Positions 8,401 to 19,373 are shown, numbered from the stretch's first letter. The stretch is 64,000 bases of DNA from Cephalotrichum gorgonifer (GCA_900312665.1 ONZQ02000002.1:885612-949611), one strand, 5' to 3'. Program-made: numbers and translations. The notes: generated from the sequence alone by a model not told the origin.

Positions 8401-9834
8401 ACCCATGGAAACGGGGGTAAAATCATCCTGCCGCACGACGCGCCTGAGGTAAAGTCGAACAGAAAGTCTTGTGAGTACTGTTACGAGACGAACTCCGTTT
8501 GCATGGTCATGTCAACAACCAACTTCACTAAGGCCTGCAAGGTCTGCGCGACTATCGGGATGAAATGCATCGACCGGGGTACCATCTTGCCTCAGAGCAC
8601 CACCAACCCGGACCCGCGCACCACCGGGAGGATCCCATACGCGTACTGGAGCCTTGGAAACTCGCTACATAAGGGGAAGCGCAACGAACGCTGGATGAAG
8701 TATCGCGTGTGTGGCAGCTGTAGGGGCAACAATCGTCAATGCGACCGCAAGCGTCCTTGTGAGAGCTGCGTTCTAGCTGGCTCTGCGTGTGACGATATCG
8801 ATGCAAGCGGATATCATGTATTCTCCGCCAACAGACACCCCGGTGAGCGGGACGGTAACTATTATATGGGAATGGGATTTGGCCCGGAAGGCCTTGGGGA
8901 TGAACCCGTCATGCGAGACCCTACTCGCCTAATGTGTGGTGACAGAAAACCACCCCCTGAGGACGATGGTCGGGATGACAATCACCCCGGCTTGGGCACA
9001 ATGCGCACCAGGTGCGAAGAGCGCGAGGCACGACTCACAGCTGACTATGGCCCCCGCATCCTTTCGCCCCGTCTTCAGTGGTTCCCGGCGAGTCTCCAAA
9101 AACACGTAGACGAGCATGGTGAAGATCCAACTGAGCCCCCCGGACAGGCCGGCAGCTACATTCGGAACGACCAAGAGCCGGTGCAATCTCGGGGCGCCCC
9201 CCTGCTCGTGTCACACCCTCTCGAAGTGGTGTTCTACGAAGGCGCGATAGGAACTCCAGGTATCGTTGGCGGCGGTGACGGGGCTGCCGCGCCAATCCAC
9301 CCCCCGGCAGCCCACCATGCTCTCCAAATAGGCAACAATGGGCCGATTCCCGAAGACAACCAAGGAGCTCTAGACGTGGGAAACGGGGAAGACCATCTTC
9401 AAAATCTAGGGCAAGGCCAGCTCCAAGTTGACAACTGGGTTGCTGACATAAACAATATGAACAATGATGGATCAAATGGGGATGCTAACATGAACAATAA
9501 TGGAGGGAACTGGCAGGTTAACATGAACAATATGAACAATGGTGGATGGGGCGCATTGGGCCCCCTACCACAAAATCAGCAACAGGCTCCAGGCATGCAT
9601 GTTCAAGGACCACCATTCCAAGCTCCAGGCCAGGTTCCAGGCATGCAATTTCAAGTACCACCGGTCCAAGCTCTAGACCAGGTCATGGCCGACTTTAACC
9701 TCATGGTAGACCAGCACCAAGCAGAGGCAGAACAGGATGGCATCCCTGATCCTGATGAAGACATCCCTGACGAAGACGTCGAGATGGAGGTGCCCTGGGA
9801 TGTGTTGGTGGATGAGTTCAACCCTCTCCTATAG
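5482..9834 (+). CDS. Large protein with five tandem Zn2Cys6-like modules, 1450 aa
   Basis: One uninterrupted ORF; the first ATG is at 5482. Five cysteine modules lie in a row at residues 743-789, 824-854, 879-920, 997-1029 and 1077-1103. Spacings are C2C12C9C2C16C, C2C6C9C2C6C, C2C6C14C2C12C, C2C6C11C2C6C and C2C6C5C2C6C; modules 2, 4 and 5 fit the fungal binuclear zinc cluster (GAL4 type). The N-terminus is acidic and serine-rich, then very Arg-rich (about 75-160, likely nuclear targeting or nucleic-acid binding). A 21-bp coding repeat and Gln/Pro- and Ala/Gln-rich tracts follow, then a more globular segment (about 490-620). The C-terminus is Asn/Met/Gly-rich and ends in an acidic tail. I do not see the fungal transcription-factor middle domain. 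Nuclear nucleic-acid binding is an inference; ordinary regulators of this class carry one cluster near the N-terminus, so this is not a standard one. Confidence 0.85.
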   Translation: MNPHDPGQPDQENPESEGNKWYDSTSTSSSDDSSSDSDASSRCNLGPAWTDIPRDGSARNRANDAAYLAARARRRTRRDQLLDQMRGEDHANPGGDARRAQRKAESEARRATRDSGERRARTDPITEIVDLSGLKRQTRRRRRRETRRARRDARRRGEIPGYNQDDVHRVFRRYLRSEIRDVRREFFDWNPQDNGKIWQRANTQVRKKMEEDGKAPPAPPPVPGPAGVGAEGGPLRRQYRRRARGGPKNKRPARDYSDDDEYRPDKRRREGDEPGNTDSQVAGAMESGGFLSVHQLQAAGVVPGQINDDNEGGQGQPMGSTNQAQTLDEIWAAAGLFDDDLDEGLAAERQQDEGAGQQGEGAGQQDEGVGQQDEEMVQQGEGMVLDVHTEVDVQLQEDQHQQDSQVQQDQQPILLSDDEAQHESNEPAPTQPPQQPAQQQAQQQAQQQAQQPPQQPPQQPAQHPDANPDDPNMEPVGQARLPADAPQLGLGPMTLQLASQLLHIGMVPATNTWMESRPITEQEAANLGIQRYETQGAALAGIWTSQEQALPAQLTRLIDEGRMVPVGARWYVGPNAQHLGDLFLGTLWALGMRRLRANNHWWMLVSESRRGSHPDELEEAQDIQPMPQAPRRTRRNAGGGGAAPEGNWRLQEPVIHQHTRDLYVRYEEGLQNRWLAGLSWEARREIEATTTAAVDDQQRVHDQIVHRNIGRQTTGGDVILPLAPIQRSAYNNGTAVMEPGGMCNYCRQLDREGLLLVPCNASETYPKECDNCTSHRYFDDFPGFADHDCTYSRDGEPDAIAERKKPAAELMYVVDFVHPLLWQCDECAREGRYCDADRLMSVKCTTCTSMERMCTVRRSAPLRERDFTRTLERGFRIMCRLCCKQGTECSWTRTDVGYGLGLPCFKCYQFDENGRDKDVCTTFSHVPPTGASGVWTPLPTANVLPAVDDRGFLLFIRQRPPWRDPFEVSDKPKTHGNGGKIILPHDAPEVKSNRKSCEYCYETNSVCMVMSTTNFTKACKVCATIGMKCIDRGTILPQSTTNPDPRTTGRIPYAYWSLGNSLHKGKRNERWMKYRVCGSCRGNNRQCDRKRPCESCVLAGSACDDIDASGYHVFSANRHPGERDGNYYMGMGFGPEGLGDEPVMRDPTRLMCGDRKPPPEDDGRDDNHPGLGTMRTRCEEREARLTADYGPRILSPRLQWFPASLQKHVDEHGEDPTEPPGQAGSYIRNDQEPVQSRGAPLLVSHPLEVVFYEGAIGTPGIVGGGDGAAAPIHPPAAHHALQIGNNGPIPEDNQGALDVGNGEDHLQNLGQGQLQVDNWVADINNMNNDGSNGDANMNNNGGNWQVNMNNMNNGGWGALGPLPQNQQQAPGMHVQGPPFQAPGQVPGMQFQVPPVQALDQVMADFNLMVDQHQAEAEQDGIPDPDEDIPDEDVEMEVPWDVLVDEFNPLL
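6532..6633 (+). repeat. 21-bp coding tandem repeat (about 4.8 units)
   Basis: Units begin at 6532, 6553, 6574, 6595 and 6616, each starting CAGG(A/G)CGAAG. They encode a heptad of the form Q-D/G-E-G/E-A/V/M-G/V-Q inside the zinc-cluster protein. The unit length keeps the frame, so copy number could vary without breaking the gene. Confidence 0.7.
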
Positions 9835-11398
9835 GAGGAGCTAATGACAAGAGCGGATGAGTGAGTATGCGCGATGGATCAGCCGATTCTTGACGCTCCA
9901 ACCGCGTCTGAGGCCGACCAACCTCCGCCGATTCAGAGAATACCTCGTGTGTGGCAACACAGTAGCTGGCATGGAGACAGACCTGGTATGCTGTGTCGTG
10001 GATAATACAAATATGCATACCTGGTATTCCGGAAACGTACCCCACCAAATTAGGGCGGCCGGGGGTTTGGTTTTGCCAGAAATCGGTGGGTAGACGATCT
10101 CGGTATCGAGGAAGATAAGGCGTATTGGTTTTGTAGGGCAGGAAAAGGAAGCCAGCCTTCGTATCTAGGGTTAAGGGTTACTATACCGATATACGGCCAG
10201 GTGGCGTGGTGCGGTGTTAGCGGGCGTAACTTGGGTTCATTTATAGACTGCTTCATCTATAGACGGTTAATCGTTTTCCTATTGCACCGAGGTTGGATTA
10301 GTTTGCTTCGTTAGTGAATACCTGAGAAGTGACCTACGTATTCATCCCCCTTGATAAATGGCAAGCCATGCACCGACACGCTCTGCTAGGAGCATATCAA
10401 GTCTCTGAGCAAATACCTCACAGTCTATCATCCCGACAACACAGGGAAAGAGGCTGGCTGGAGAAACAATGGGCCCAAAAGTCATAGCATTAACGCAACG
10501 CCTCGAGTAAAGGAACAAAATGAAGGTAGAAATAGTGACAGGAAATGAAGCTCAGGCAGGGGGTAAATAAGAACAAGAAGAATAACAACACAGAAACCCC
10601 GAGATTGATAAGCCCGCCGAAACAACCCCGAATAACTGTCAGGCCAAGGTAAAGGGGACGACGCCACAGCCACACCCGATGAGCCACGTATACCGACAAT
10701 CATGGTCCCTCCGAACACAAGCACCACGCCGAGAGTGCCAGACACTGGAACTCGAGAGTGGAGATATAAGGATCGCGTTTCAAGCTGTAGCCCAATCGGT
10801 GTGGAATAGAGCCCATCATTGGACATCCAGCCACTTAGATCGCCGGCGTCGTCCCGGCGTCCTTCGAGTGATTGGGACGCGACGCGGGCAATTGAGCACT
10901 ACCCGACGGCGCCGTTGCGCAGAGAGCCAGTCGTAGAAACCCCTCATTGTGCCCGAAAGCGAGCAAAACCCTCGGCTGCCCTCCCCAATTATCCAAAGTA
11001 GTTCGAAGCAGAAAGGCGTAATTGCGTGTCGGTGAGTTCCAAGTGAGAGAGGAACTAAGCAAGAAAGAAAGAAATAAATAAATGTATGCAAATAGAAATT
11101 ATGCCTTGCCTCCGCACCGGCATAAGGGGATATACTCGTGTTTTGTATCTCCATCCACAGACCCTGAGGTAAGCCCCGCCTGGCTGTCTAGGAACGATAT
11201 CGCTGTCCAAGCTCGACGGAGAAGGCGGTCCTTGTCTACCGCCTTTGACCTTCCTCTCACATCCCCCCTAATACACTCGCACAGCCACCAAAGCCCGCAA
11301 TCCTCCCCCATTACCTTGGCTTCGTCCCCGTCCCCGTCTCCGACCACGTTCTCGTCCAATGTTGATCACCGCATCACCACTCGTCGTGCATCCACCTC
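9835..11398. other. Intergenic region between convergent zinc-cluster and RAS genes
   Basis: No supportable gene in 1.56 kb. It should contain both 3' untranslated regions. The 114-codon minus-strand ORF at 10482-10826 is hydrophobic but has no family features. A short TAGGGTTAAGGGTTA at 10166-10180 resembles telomere repeat but is too short to mean much. Confidence 0.5.
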
Positions 11399-12479
11399 TT
11401 ACATAATGACACACTTCGCGCAGCAGCCGGGCTCGGCCTCGCCACTGTCCATATCCATGGGCTTCGGTGGTCCGTTGACGCCCGACATGCCGCCACTCCC
11501 GGTCGAATATCCTTGCATTTCGCGGTTGTACCTCCGAATCTCGCGCACCAGGTCGTAGAACGCCTTGTCAACGTTGATCCTAGACTTTGCCGATGTCTCG
11601 GCGAACTTGCAGTTGAAGGACCTGGCTAACGACTCTCCCTCTATAATTGAAAGCAATCACGGGTTAGTACAAGCTTAACAAGGCTGTCAGGTGACGCAAC
11701 CGGAAAGCTCTGCGAGAGGAGAAAGTATGCGACTAGGATAGGGCGTGGTAACGTCTCGAATAGCGGAGGCCACGGAGCCTGGCGTGGCAGATCCAAAGCT
11801 CACAGAGATGGGGTGGGAATCAGAGCTATAACTTACCTTGCCGGGTAACCTCCCGCTCGCTCTCCAGATCGCACTTGTTGCCCACCACCACCATGGGGAA
11901 GTAGTCCTTGTCCTTGACCCTTAGGATCTGCTGTTGGAAAAGGGCGATTTCCTCGAAGCTCTGCTTTGAGTTGATAGCGTATACTAGTAGGAACCCCTCG
12001 CCAGTGCGCATATATTGCTCCCTCATCGCCGAGTACTCTTCCTGTCCGGCGGTATCGAGGACATCGAGGAGCGCGACCTCGTCGTCGATAACGCACTGCT
12101 TTCGGTACGAGTCTGCAGAAGGGCCCACGGTTAGCCACGTGCGACATGGGCTATGAAAGGGCATGCTCGCCGAGAGGAGATAGGCCAGGTATTGTGGCTC
12201 GGTTCGCACCAACCTTCGATTGTGGGGTCATATTCATCCACGAAGTGGCTTTGGATGAGCTGGATCGTGAGGCATGATTTACCAACACCTCCTCCTCCAA
12301 CGACGACGAGTTTGTATTCCCGGAGGAACTAAGATGGGCGGAAAAGACGAGCGTTAGCATCGGGGGAAAACCACGGGAGCAATGACAGAAGAGAGCGGCT
12401 GCTGGAGTGGGAGATGACAAGCTGGATGCCGCGACCGATGCGTCGTAGATTCTAGGCGGAAACGTACCTTGGAAGCCAT
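11399..12479 (-). CDS. ras1: Ras small GTPase, 214 aa
   Basis: Exons (minus strand) 12468-12479, 12214-12328, 11837-12112 and 11399-11640; the first codes only four residues. The protein is a full Ras: P-loop GGGGVGKS (15-22, Gly17 equivalent to human Gly12), effector loop YDPTIEDSY (37-45), DTAGQ (62-66, Gln66 equivalent to Gln61), NKCD (121-124) and ETSAK (149-153). It ends in a hypervariable region with CC followed by the CAAX box CVIM, so farnesylation plus palmitoylation and plasma-membrane attachment are expected. Family role: a molecular switch feeding cAMP/PKA and MAP kinase pathways that control growth, morphogenesis and development. All catalytic residues are present and wild-type. 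The gene has an unusually long gene-free upstream region. Confidence 0.96.
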
Positions 12480-15400
12480 GTTTACTTTAGGTGTGGGAGA
12501 TGAATGACGTGCAACACTGTACGGTAGGTATCGAGCGTCGTTTGGTCTCGCCTTCTATATTCCAAGAAGAGCGCGGCGGGATAGGGTGTGGAGACCGGGC
12601 GGGTGGAGTGACTCTGGGAGGTCGGAGAGCTTGTGAGGGAAGGAACAAGGCGGCCGCGATTGGAATGGTGAAACAGTCCTGCTCTACCCGCTTCTGATAA
12701 TGATCTGCGGGGAGGATAATGGAATACGGATTTGCAGACGACGAGATGGGACGCGAAGCTGCGGTGCTCTCTCCGATAGTCGATATTATCGCGACCTTGT
12801 TTGACGAAGGCGTGCGGGCGACGGGATGGGATCTGGTTTGGCGGATTGAGGAAGGAGTTGTGAGAGGAATTGAGGAGCCGAGAAAAAGAGGCAAGGGGGT
12901 GGAAGGGAATTGGAAAGTGGGTTTGGCCCGCCAAAACAGGACAGGAGCGGGTGAGGATAATAGGGGATAGGGACAGTATGCGTACGGAGTACAAAGTACG
13001 CCACCCCACCCCCCTTCTCTCTCAAAGTCGCTTGAGCATGGACCTTTTCTGTCCAACAAGCGGCCCTTCCCCTCAAAACAAAGGGCAGCCGGCGGGCTTT
13101 GTCACAGATACCAGCAGGGATGAACGCTCCATGGAAGCTCAAATAACCTCCTCCACCCAAATACGTTGTGCATTCCCCGACATCCTTCTTCGGTAACAAA
13201 GGGACAGACCGGAATGAGATGTTCTCGCAACAAAAGCGCCGAGCTCCATCTCCCCGATACTATACTATTAATACAAAAATGAATACACGAAAGGGGGCAT
13301 TTGCATCCTTTTCTCGACATAATTGGCGCAAACGGTGTTATCAAACAAGTACGAGTAACGAAGGTGGGTAGGATTATTCGGAACGTTGCTTTGAGATATT
13401 GCGAGTGATTATAACTGACAAAATCTACCTAGCAGTCTCCATGAGAGTGGTGACTGCGAGATTAGAGACCCGCTCCAAGTGCCAAATTGGCCAGCAAGCT
13501 GTAGAGTAGGGAGGTACTCGTATTCGGCAGCGGGCATGCCACTCTGCCATAATCCAGCGCAGAAGCTCGGACAAGCATCGTCATCCAGTTTTGTCACTAA
13601 CATAGTGGCTGACACCATCAAAAGCTCGCGATTTACCCTCGTAATGGATTAGGAGGTGGGAATATTGGATGCCATGTAGACTTGCGGGTATCGTGCACCA
13701 TCCGTCACATCATAATACAAAGGCACGCCTAGAGCCAGTAAGGAGCACGAACGAGTACAAGTGAGTGCAACCCCGATTAATACAAATATGAGTAGTGCGA
13801 TAGGGGGTGAGGGGAGTGGTACATAGTGTATACTTTAGATTTGTTACTGTGAAGCTTTGGCCCATCCACCTATCGGCGCCCTCCAAAACGGGCCATGCTT
13901 CCTGGTCCTGCCTCCACCATGACCCCAAGCACCACCTGAAGCGGAGAGGATGGAGGGTGTGGTGGGCACCATGTGGCGCGAGCTTAATGCTCTGCCCCGC
14001 TTCCACCGAGCGCTGAACCTGGTCACCTAGGTCGAAGGGTACTCCAAGGCAGGTTATTAGCTCAAACATCAACAATCGACGTCGCCCATCAATCATCGGC
14101 AAGTACTTGTACTCATACTTTACAAAGAGCTCGAGCTGCCACATCCACAAGAAACTGTGGCTTCCATGCCTGTCCCAGGTACGAGAACGCTGGCTTCGCA
14201 ACATCAGGAGTCGGTTGCGACAGATGCGAGTGTGATACAGTAGCGGTTCTAACTGGGACGGAGGATGCTGCTTGGACCTGCCTGAATGTGGAGTGGAATG
14301 CTACTGCGTACGGTGTATTTCTATGATTTAGTCGCGACACCCTTTCCCTGCTTCATAGCAAGCTCTTTTGTCATATTATTCTGATGTTGATGGTCCCCCT
14401 TCTTCCGCCACGGATATATTCCGCACCGGGACGAGTTGTGTTGAATACCTTGTTTGCCAGGTCAAATTAGGTGTTCGTAACGGTGCTAGTCAATGGATGA
14501 GTTGGTGCCCACCAGACGAACCCCGGTGGGAGGAGTGAGGACAAACTATTTACTCGCTCCCCATCTAATCTCTCCGACTGGAGCTGTTTAGCCGCCATTC
14601 CGTATATGATACCTATATAACAGCCCGCCCCTTTCTTTCTAGTGGTGGGAGGTACAAGTACATGAGTCATGACGCAGGCCGCTCCCGTGCCACATGTCTG
14701 GAACTTCCCAAGCGGGACCCTAAGATAATAGATAGGCTTTCACATTCACATCTTGATCGAAAGTAGCCCTGGACGACGCCACTTTCGTCGTAGTCCGTGC
14801 TGTGTCCAGCTCTATTGGTCCATCTAGCCTAATTAGCAAGCTCTTGTCCGTTCAATATCTTCAGCGCACCCCCTAGATCACTCCGATTATTCTTGCCGCC
14901 GATCCCCACGACTACCCAACATACATGTAGGTACAGTAAGGCTGTCAGTCGTTACCCAGCCAAACCTCGTCTGCAACACGCTGCTTTGCCGCAAGTTACA
15001 AACGACCACATGCAAAACATATATCCACCTAACGGACTTTGGTCTGTTTACTCGTACGCTTCAAAGTCTCGAAGCGCATTATGCCTCCAACCATGACATC
15101 TTGCCAAGTCGCCCTCTTATACGTTGACTTCTTCGATGCTCGATTTGCTTTGACAAGACGGCGATTCTACTCCTGGTCTCCGAAACGTACCGAACTCTCA
15201 ACAACCGCCACCAGGGATATTCTTCCATCAGCCTAGCATTGAAGGATTTATCTACTACAGACCACATTCTTTGCACTAACAACTACAATTTCTAATTCTG
15301 TGCAGGTGTGGCCCGTACCTTGCTTATACACTTTGAGCTAGACCATCCCCCATCTTGTGGCTGTGCCATCTTCAACCAAGGAACCTTACTGCCACCCAAC

Positions 15401-18400
15401 GAGTCCCTTGCTTTTTGAACAACCCTTTTTTGCCTCCTTAGTTTGACCAACCTCGATGACAACGAATAGCGAACAAGCGTGTTATGTGAAAAGCCATGTG
15501 TTCGACATGACCTTCGAAATCAGACAGAACATGACTCGGTATTGTCCTCGACATGAGGTGGAGTTAGGATGATGTAAGGGCGAGCGTGAGGGGAGAACCA
15601 GGAGGGCACAGGAAGACAAATGGAGAGGACATGGGAATGGGATTGAAGGAAGAGGATTCGTAGATGCCTAATGCCTTTGCTTTTGTCTTGCACATTTGGC
15701 CATGTGGACTTGTTGGCCTATCCTGACCTCACCCGTGGAGTGCTCTACAGGTAGGTGTAAGCTATGATGGCTGTCCGTTACGAGTATGGCGAGTAATGTC
15801 TGGTGGGAGAAATTCTGTATGGTCCAAGGCACATCTGGACGCTGCCCCATAGAGTTATGAGGTGTGGAGCGACGAACGAGCCGGCGAGCTTGGCTCTGCA
15901 GCCCGCTGCATGTCGCCGGACCCTCGGGCCCCAGTGTTACCCATCCTGCAGATATCATGCTGTAACTAAATCACAGCACTTTTGTCATTCGTGACGTCCG
16001 GTTGGTTTTGTCTACAAGTACGTGTGCAGAGGAGGAGCGTTTATGTGCCCCACTTCCTTCCCGTTCACCGGATTTAGATTCATAGATCTTGTAATCGCGG
16101 GGGAATTAATAGGGGACCAAGTCACGCCTCCTCCCGAAACCGCTTAGCTAGTCTCCGGAGGAGAGAGGCTATGGTTTGGCAGGGGAATTGGTATTCTATG
16201 TAGGTTGGAGGGCGGCCAGTTGAGTCTCTTTTGGGCTAGGTCGGGTTAGATAGCGATATATAACGATCTTGCTCGCCTTGGGACAGGGGCACCCGTATCA
16301 AGATTGAAATATTTCTTTGTCAGTATCGCTGTATCGTTATGGCGCTTTTTGTTTAGTGTGGGGGTGATGGATGTGATAAGGGGGTGGCCGTTTTATGGTC
16401 GGGTCAAGTGGAGGAGGGTGGGCGGCCCCTTTCCAAGTTTGCCGCAACGCCACACAAAGAGGTGTGGACGGCTGGCTTCAATCTGACTGGACAGTGGAAC
16501 TCGCAGGTTCAGATATGGGCGCTTGCCATAGGATCGTTGGTATCCTTTGGTGCGCAACCACTACGTGCCCAGTGAGGAAATCGGCCAGGTTGCAAGCCCC
16601 AAGCTCTGCATGTAAGTCTTGTAGGAAGAACAGGTGGGGCGAAGAATACATGTAGAGCTTCTCCATCTGACGCCAAAACGCTCTTTGCTACTGGGCTCCC
16701 CGACATCTTTTTCTGCTCCACCCACACCCAGTCCGCGCTTAGAGCAACCGCACTCCACGACGCCACTGTCCAACCACGACCGCAAATGAGCCCCGGCCGG
16801 ATTTTCACGGGAAGTGAGTATCGCTGTCACCAGCCAACAACATCCTGTTGGCGGACCACAGGGAACAGGCGCTACGCCCTCCTGCACCCTTAGGAAACGT
16901 AAGCCCAATCACAGGAGGCGAACGAGTGAACTCCGGCCCCTCTGTACAAGGACGTATCATATCTCCCTCTTTGTCGGAGAAACTCCGAACCGGACCGAAA
17001 TCAGGGTTTTGAATGTGCGCCCCGAGGTTTAGCATCTCATGATACATATCTTCAGGGTATATTTCTTTGTAAGCCGTCCTATCTGATCTTTGTTCTTTCG
17101 GCATTTCGCTTCTGAATTGAAACGATGTTTACGTGCCTGATCGAACTGAAACTCGCTTATCGGCAGTTGGTGTCCCCGCTTTCTCATCACGTCGAAGGGC
17201 ATCATCCATCCCATCCCATAGTTAACTAATGTACAGAAAAAGAGAGCGAGGGTCCGAGCCGGAGTCAAGTGGGCGCGTGTGTGTTACAGGTCCGGCCTCA
17301 GGTCTCCACCTACGACCGCACACCCCCACACACCATGACCTACATTGGAAGTGAAGAGGCCGGACGCCGCCCGGACCTCGCACCAGTTCGAGCTCCGTGC
17401 GAACTAGGATCATTGCAATCCTCGTTTCCATTCACCCCCCGCCGCCGTGGGAGAACCCCAAGGGGGGTGGGTGAAAAGGGAACAACGGCCTGTGGTGACC
17501 TGAGTGTGGCCTTGTTCAAGTCTCAGTCAGCATGTGATGGAACTTGGCTGGCGTGTCTGTAGCTAGCTCCCATTGCCGGAGGATCGTTCCATTCTCGGGG
17601 GGGCGGCCTTGGCCCAGGGACGTATTGCTCCTGTACCAAAGTACTAGGCCACATACGAGTACGTAGTAATACCGCCTTGAACCTGGCGTAGCGTAGACAG
17701 GCTCTCCAAGCTAGAGGTTCACCTTCTAGTCTAGAGTATAAGATCTTATACCCCTAGGGACTAACATGCCACACCGTGTCCCACGATGGCTTTTCTGCCA
17801 CTTGACCTCTTTCAGGCGGGGCGGCACAGGGGAGGGAAGGTTTCCAGAAATGTAGGGTTTGTGTTGCCCTTGCTGGTTCCAGCCCAAAGGTTCGTGGCAC
17901 GTGGGCTAGGTTCTGGTTTGCAAATTTCACCCCCCCCCACACGGGCATTCTGGATCTGCTCACCGAGATCTGCGATCTTCAACGGACGTTTCGTTAGCGT
18001 ACACTCAAAGTGGGGATCGTACCCTTGTTCGACTAGGTAGAGGGTATATGTAATGCTTGTGGAAGGGAGCGAAAGGGTCCCTTTCAACAAGTGAAATAAT
18101 TACGTATTAGCCGGCTTGCGAGTTGCAAACCAATCCACCTCAGCCTCATCCCGCAAGCTAATATTTTGTAGTGCAGCGCCATTCCGTGGTGACGTCCGTT
18201 ATGGTGGCTTTACATGTTCTGCATGCAGCTCGCCTGTTGAAATGCCGTCGAGGCGATACGAGAAACTATGTGGAGGTGGCCCAAGTATTATTACATGTAT
18301 GCTCAGGTCGGGATGGCGGGATGCTGCTGTCGCGTGCGTACATGTATGTAAAAGGGTCGTAGATAAAAACGGGCTGGGTGGTCGGCAGGGCCCCGCTTGC

Positions 18401-18536
18401 AAGTACCTACCCTCGACACGACATTCAGCTTCCAGCTTCTAGTTTCCAGCTTCCACACGCCCCCACCCCCTCCTCGCGAACGCCATAAACATCCGGGAGA
18501 TTCGTAAAGGTCGGAACCAGCATCACCAACTGCAAA
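12480..18536. other. 6-kb region without recognisable genes, upstream of RAS and GMF
   Basis: No ORF here carries a recognisable domain; the longest (164 codons, minus, 13710-14204) has no family features. The first 600 bp are presumably the RAS promoter and leader, purine-rich on the plus strand. GTACTTGTAC-like motifs recur (13494, 13750, 14101-14118, 14652, 16015, 17640, 18396), and CGTACGGAGTAC sits at 12981. TATA-like boxes occur near 14612 and 16256 without a convincing coding partner. The region does not look AT-rich, so it is not an obvious RIP-mutated relic. Long leaders, non-coding RNAs or small genes could be hidden. Confidence 0.5.
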
Positions 18537-19373
18537 ATGGTACTTCATGCCCATTTTCGCCCTCTTCGGCGACGCCAAAGTCCCCCTCTCCTGCCAAATT
18601 ACCCCGCTAACAATGACATAATCGTCAGTCCTCCGAAGCAAGACTCTACACCTTCTCGCAGGAGACGAAGGACCATCTCCGCAAGTTCCGACTCGGGACC
18701 TCGCGCGCAAAGGACCCCCAGGCTGTGATATGTATGTATATGTATGTCTGAGAAGAGACAACATGCATACTTCCCCCCTCGTCCGTATCCGCGCTGGCCG
18801 ACCTGCTTCCTCCCGATGCCTAGCCAAGATGCACTGACGGACCATCCCTACAGACTACATCGATAAGACGACGTACGAGATCCGCCAAGATGAGGACAAG
18901 GTGGTTTACAAGTCGATGGATGAGATAGCTGAGGATCTGCCTGATCATTCGCCTCGGTTTGTTATATTGAGCTACCCGCTCACCTTGGTACGCATTACTA
19001 CCCACACCCCCGTCCCTGTCCGAAGATGCTGGCAATACGAGTTCTGTCTGTGGAACAATCCGCCGCACCCTTCCGGCTTAATCCCATATCGGTTCTCTGG
19101 TGTTACCCGATAGCAGAACGCGCAACACGATTCCCTGGCCTAGACGGACGTCGTACAACGATGCTAACCTCATTTGCTCCACAGCCATCCGGCCGCCTGT
19201 CGGTTCCCTACGTTATGCTGTACTATCTCCCCATCACGTGTAACGCTGAGCTGAGGATGCTGTACGCCGGAGCCAAGGAGTTGATCCGGAATACGAGCGA
19301 GGTGGGACGCGTGATCGATGTCGAGAGCGTCGACGACCTGGAGGAGATCCCGAAGAAGCTGGCTGTTGAATGA
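18537..19373 (+). CDS. Glia maturation factor homologue (ADF-H domain), 142 aa
   Basis: Exons 18537-18539, 18629-18731, 18854-18987 and 19185-19373. The first exon is just the ATG: the GT follows at once, and a CTAAC branch and CAG lead into codons for SSEARLYTFSQETKDHLRKFR, the expected GMF start. The single ADF-homology domain covers the protein (RFVILSYPL...SGRLSVPYVMLYYLP...AELRMLYAGAKELI) and the length matches the family. GMF proteins (yeast Aim7, fission yeast Gmf1) do not bind actin filaments like cofilin; they bind Arp2/3 complex and remove branches, so action at cortical actin and endocytic patches is expected. It is convergent with NBP35, 201 bp apart. Family call firm; the one-codon first exon needs transcript support. 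Confidence 0.88.

Noticed and set aside
10166..10180. Telomere-like TAGGGTTAAGGGTTA
   Set aside because: Only about two imperfect units, with no further array; chance similarity is likely.
10482..10826. 114-codon hydrophobic ORF on the minus strand
   Set aside because: No family features, no clear promoter, and it lies where the RAS and zinc-cluster 3' regions converge.
13710..14204. 164-codon minus-strand ORF in the 6-kb gap
   Set aside because: Composition and lack of any domain or splice-supported extension suggest a random open frame.
12480..18536. RIP-mutated transposon as the explanation of the gap
   Set aside because: By eye the region is not strongly AT-rich and no reverse transcriptase or transposase fragments are visible; a dinucleotide count would settle it.
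18303..18845. 180-codon minus-strand ORF overlapping the start of GMF
   Set aside because: It is antisense to the supported GMF exons and has no recognisable content.
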